The notes beneath the pieces were generated by a model. It saw nothing but the letters and a program-made list of their open reading frames with translations, had not been told where the DNA came from and made no database searches. A program made the position numbers and the translations under genes. Below are positions 6,798 through 9,418 of a DNA stretch of 9,418 nt, in pieces. The stretch's first letter is position 1. Each line of letters starts with the position of its first letter. Origin of the DNA: Phycisphaerae bacterium (GTDB taxonomy: Bacteria; Planctomycetota; Phycisphaerae; UBA1845); contig JAJDDU010000581.1 in NCBI GenBank assembly GCA_029260155.1, forward strand, positions 1 to 9,418, in the 5' to 3' direction.

Positions 6798-7783
6798 CAC
6801 CGATCCTCCCCGTAACGAACGACGGTTGGCGAAAGCCGACCGCTGAGCCGAATCTTAATTCGTTCGGCTGTGGCGACGTTGACTGCCTGTCCGGGCTTGC
6901 GGTGGTACCGAATACCGATATCCGCCGGTGTCTTGCCCGCGACCAGTTCGGCGGCGAGTTCCGCCGCCTGCCGGCCGTGTGCAGCGGGGTCCACGAACTG
7001 CCCTCCCAAGGCGCCCGCCTTCACCACGTTTTCCGAGAATGCCCACACTGATTTTTGATTGCGCACACCCCAGAGCAGAAGTTGTTGTACGGTCGCCGAG
7101 TTGTAGACTTTCGGGTCGGCCAACATGAGGGCGCCGTCACATCTGCTTGCTCGGATTGCTTTGAGGGCTTCGGGGAAACGGTCGCGGCGAGACTCGATGC
7201 TCTTGATTTCGATGTGATACTCGGCTGCGGCGTTGCGGAGTGCTTCGAGTGTCCGCTCCGACGCTGCGCTGTAGGGGACTGCCAGCTTCCGGCACTTCGG
7301 GTTGATTTGAGTGATCCAGCGAATCCAGTCTGACGGCGATATGTCTCCAGCCAATCCGGCCACACGGTTACCGTACCGGTCGGGGCGTTCGACAAATCCA
7401 GCGTCGAGCGCGTTGGGCACCATAAGGAACAGAACGGGTAGGTCGGCAACGTTGCGGAGCGCGAAGTTTGTGGCTTGTACTCCGGCTGTGGCGATCACGG
7501 AAGGAGACTGTCCGTGCACCGCCTCCAGAGTCTGTTTGTGGGCCGTCGCATCTCCCGCGGGAGGGAGTCCAACGACCGAGCACCCGACCCCCCGTGATCG
7601 CAATTCCTGCGCGAAGGCGTCCGCTGCGGTTCGATATCGCGGATGCGCCCCCGTTAGCACCGTGACATGGGACGATTGCCCGGCTTGGCTCCGCACCAAC
7701 TGGACCGGCCAAGCGAGCGTCGCCAACAAGGCCGCCGCGAGAACGCACGCACGCTGTCGTTTCCTACGTCTTTCGCTGAACAC
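6797..7783 (-). CDS. Periplasmic ABC_sub_bind-family substrate-binding protein
   Basis: This 328-residue protein has the normal length for the ABC_sub_bind family (PF04392; TrpX/YrpE-like binding proteins). It has a basic n-region (RRRKRQR), a hydrophobic segment (about 12-27) and a likely cleavage near VRS-QA, with no lipobox cysteine, so a soluble periplasmic form is expected. Family features include a first lobe starting VTVLTGAHPRYRTAADAF and the hinge-side VAGLAGDISPSDWIRWI. These are followed by KLAVPYSAASERTLEAL, GALMLADPKVYNSATVQQLL and the C-terminal ADIGIRYHRKPGQAVNVATA. Family members bind small organic ligands such as aromatic amino acids and usually work with an ABC permease and ATPase. 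None is encoded in this window. The start is a GTG at 7783 with GGAG 6 nt upstream (7790-7793). It is the first gene of the operon with the two receptors, and it is divergent from a sensor kinase whose periplasmic domain it might contact (inference). Confidence 0.88.
   Translation of the reverse strand: MFSERRRKRQRACVLAAALLATLAWPVQLVRSQAGQSSHVTVLTGAHPRYRTAADAFAQELRSRGVGCSVVGLPPAGDATAHKQTLEAVHGQSPSVIATAGVQATNFALRNVADLPVLFLMVPNALDAGFVERPDRYGNRVAGLAGDISPSDWIRWITQINPKCRKLAVPYSAASERTLEALRNAAAEYHIEIKSIESRRDRFPEALKAIRASRCDGALMLADPKVYNSATVQQLLLWGVRNQKSVWAFSENVVKAGALGGQFVDPAAHGRQAAELAAELVAGKTPADIGIRYHRKPGQAVNVATAERIKIRLSGRLSPTVVRYGEDR
6805..6811 (-). promoter_or_regulatory. Shine-Dalgarno of the upstream receptor gene, inside the binding-protein gene
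   Basis: GGGGAGG on the minus strand lies 7 nt before the ATG at 6797 and within the last codons of the binding-protein gene. It decides for ATG 6797 over the adjacent GTG 6800, and with the TGATG overlap it supports translational coupling. Confidence 0.75.
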
Positions 7784-7931
7784 GTGGGACTCCGTGGGTG
7801 CCGAATCCTCGATTCCTGGTTCCGGGAACCCTCACTGAGGAGTTTGTGGCATCCGACGTTCCAAGTCTTATCGGCACTCTCTCGTGCCAACCACATGAAC
7901 ACTCTTAACTCCCATAAACCCCGGTCTGACT
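7784..7931. promoter_or_regulatory. Divergent intergenic control region with small palindromes
   Basis: This 148-bp region lies between the GTG of the binding-protein gene (minus) and the ATG of the sensor kinase (plus), so it must carry promoters for both directions unless these lie inside the genes. I see GAATC-CTC-GATTC (7803-7815) next to the perfect palindrome GGTTCC-G-GGAACC (7818-7830), and GGCAC-tctctc-GTGCC (7873-7888). TTATCGGC (7868-7875) is also complementary to GCCGATAA (7935-7942) at the start of the kinase gene. The adjacent palindromes lie 20-47 bp upstream of the operon's start codon, a plausible operator position. I could not identify convincing -35/-10 boxes. Confidence 0.5.
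7818..7830. promoter_or_regulatory. Perfect 6-bp palindrome GGTTCCGGGAACC, candidate operator
   Basis: GGTTCC and GGAACC are separated by one G, forming a compact dyad typical in size of a dimeric regulator's site. It sits 35 bp upstream of the binding-protein start codon and about 100 bp upstream of the kinase start. No regulator gene is visible in the window, so the assignment is structural only. A chance palindrome in GC-rich DNA is possible. Confidence 0.4.
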
Positions 7932-9418
7932 ATGGCCGATAAAGCGGTATCCACCGGTCTCGCGGGAGTAACTGTACACTCGGGATCGCTGCACGCGGTT
8001 TCCAGAGAAAGCGGGTACGAGAAGTTGATTAAGGGGAAACTGGCACGTCTGGCAAACGTCTTCTGTGTGTTGTTGGTTCTAGGGACCGCAACGTGCTTGG
8101 CCGTGGTCTACAACTGGCAGGCCTATCGGGAGTCCATCAATGACGACATCGAGGACATCACGGCTCTGACGCATTCTCTCGGTCGAAACATCGAGGCCGG
8201 CTTGCTGCTCAATGACAAGGAGGCGCTTCAGCGCGTCGTCGACGGAGCGATTCAGGGCGAGGTAGTCGTTTTCGCGAGCGTTCTTTCCTGCGACGGAACA
8301 CAGTTGGCTACCGCTTCGAGGATGGACGTGGATGAAGAGGAGCTGGAGCAACATGTTTCGACTGTGGCTGGCATCAACCCCCCGCACGGTTGGCGTTTCG
8401 TTAGCGTCGGTTCCGAGTGCATTTCCGTGATTCTGCCGGTGTGGCAGGAGAATCCCGAAATCGAGCTCGGTTTGACGGACGACACCGATTCGACACGGGA
8501 TCCCAGATCCCGACCGCTGGCGTATCTGTACGTGCGTCACAGCCTGGCGCCGATTCGAGCCGCTCTTGCAGGACGCCTCGTGTCCACCGCGATCGTGACA
8601 CTGTCGGTCGTCGTCGCCGTGAGTTGTGTGGTTTTCTTTGTTCTCCAACGGCTGCTGCGTCCGCTGCACGGAATGGTGGAAAGCTGCGAAGTAATCGCCG
8701 GAGGCGATCTGACTCGCAGGGTATCTGAAAAGGCGACCGGTGAATTAGGAGATCTTGCGCACTCGTTCAATAACATGGCTGAGCGACTGCAGGGCAGCTA
8801 CGCATCCATCGAACGCAAGGTCGCGGAGCGAACCGACGAGCTGCGCCAGCGGCAGCAGGAGTTGGTGGCGGAAGTCGCCGAGCGTCAGCGCGCGGAGGCG
8901 CGGGCACTCGAAGCCAAAGACGCGGCGGAAGCTGCGAGTCTAGCCAAGAGTGAGTTTCTGGCCAACATGAGCCACGAGCTCCGAACGCCGCTTAACGGTG
9001 TCATCGGGATGATCGAACTCCTGCTTGGATGCGAGATGAAGGAGTTGCCTCGCCGGTACGCGGACACCGCGAAGAGGTCCGCAAACACTCTGCTGGGCTT
9101 GATCAACGACATTCTGGACCTATCGAAAGTGGAGTCCGGAAATCTTGTTCTGGAGGAACTTGATTTCGAGCTATGGGAGACTGTTGAATCAGCCGTGGAA
9201 CTACAATCAGTTTCCGCCGGGCAGAAAGGGCTCGAACTGGCGTGCTATATCGACCCGCAAGTACCCCCGCACCTCTGCGGAGATCCGGGACGTGTGCGCC
9301 AGGTACTGAGCAACTTGGTGGCCAACGCCGTAAAGTTCACGCACAACGGCGAGGTCACCATCCAGGCGAAGAGCATCGAGGAAGACGACGCTCATGTTAC
9401 GGTTCGCTTCTCTGTCCA
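7932..9418 (+). CDS. Membrane sensor histidine kinase with CHASE8-like periplasmic domain and HAMP (3' end beyond the window)
   Basis: The frame stays open from 7932 to the window end (495 codons). Order: TM1 (about 41-60); extracytoplasmic domain (about 62-200) beginning YNWQAYRESINDDIEDITAL, with NIEAGLLLNDKEALQRVVDG as in CHASE8 (PF17152) sensors; TM2 (about 215-238); HAMP (about 239-292, with RPL and ELGDLAHSFNNM). A long charged coiled coil (about 292-340) leads to HisKA with H348 in SHELRTPLNGVIGM, and the start of HATPase_c has N-box NLVANAVKFT (N465). The G boxes and any receiver or HPt domains lie beyond the window; kinases of this type are often hybrids. The ATG at 7932 lacks a clear ribosome binding site. 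A TTG at 8025 (residue 32), just before the basic KGKLARL and TM1, is a credible alternative that would remove a 31-residue cytoplasmic tail. The gene is divergent from the binding-protein/receptor operon, so it probably senses that system's ligand or the binding protein itself, which is inference. Confidence 0.88.
   Translation, partial: MADKAVSTGLAGVTVHSGSLHAVSRESGYEKLIKGKLARLANVFCVLLVLGTATCLAVVYNWQAYRESINDDIEDITALTHSLGRNIEAGLLLNDKEALQRVVDGAIQGEVVVFASVLSCDGTQLATASRMDVDEEELEQHVSTVAGINPPHGWRFVSVGSECISVILPVWQENPEIELGLTDDTDSTRDPRSRPLAYLYVRHSLAPIRAALAGRLVSTAIVTLSVVVAVSCVVFFVLQRLLRPLHGMVESCEVIAGGDLTRRVSEKATGELGDLAHSFNNMAERLQGSYASIERKVAERTDELRQRQQELVAEVAERQRAEARALEAKDAAEAASLAKSEFLANMSHELRTPLNGVIGMIELLLGCEMKELPRRYADTAKRSANTLLGLINDILDLSKVESGNLVLEELDFELWETVESAVELQSVSAGQKGLELACYIDPQVPPHLCGDPGRVRQVLSNLVANAVKFTHNGEVTIQAKSIEEDDAHVTVRFSV

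Noticed and set aside
7845..7917. TTGTGG and TTATCG or CATAAA as sigma-70-like -35/-10 boxes for the kinase
   Set aside because: The matches are poor and several equally weak pairs exist, so no promoter was called.

Overview
The window looks like a chromosomal segment of a GC-rich Gram-negative (diderm) bacterium. Two TonB-dependent outer-membrane receptors and a secreted periplasmic binding protein require an outer membrane. The style of the two histidine kinases, in particular an N-terminal receiver domain running straight into a kinase core, recalls Planctomycetota or a deltaproteobacterial-type lineage. That taxonomic guess is weak and rests on memory of similar proteins.

Layout. Bases 1-46 (minus strand) hold the first 15 codons of a Rossmann-fold protein, probably a saccharopine dehydrogenase-like oxidoreductase that reads out of the window. 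About 47-282 is its upstream region and shows no gene. Bases 283-550 (plus) hold a decayed gene fragment with two frame changes and an internal stop. Bases 551-889 hold no supported gene, but carry an imperfect inverted repeat (825-857) and a 2.5-copy 8-bp repeat (867-886) just ahead of the next start codon. Bases 890-2491 (plus) encode a soluble receiver-kinase-receiver hybrid protein. It converges, with only 5 bp between stop codons, on a three-gene minus-strand operon: an ABC_sub_bind-type periplasmic binding protein (6797-7783), then two tandem paralogous TonB-dependent receptors (4680-6797 and 2497-4605). The binding-protein and first-receptor genes share one base (TGATG), and a stem-loop lies between the two receptor genes. 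A 148-bp divergent region with two small palindromes separates the operon from a plus-strand membrane sensor histidine kinase (7932 onward). This kinase has a periplasmic CHASE8-like domain and HAMP, and runs off the window end within its ATPase domain.

How the genes may work together (inference). The receptors would bring a ligand across the outer membrane and the binding protein would bind it in the periplasm. No ABC permease or ATPase is visible here, so the binding protein may serve the periplasmic domain of the divergent kinase instead of, or as well as, a transporter. The receiver-kinase-receiver protein on the other flank could be an intermediate in the same phosphorelay. The ligand is unknown. 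No DNA-binding response regulator, tRNA, rRNA, CRISPR array or insertion sequence was found.
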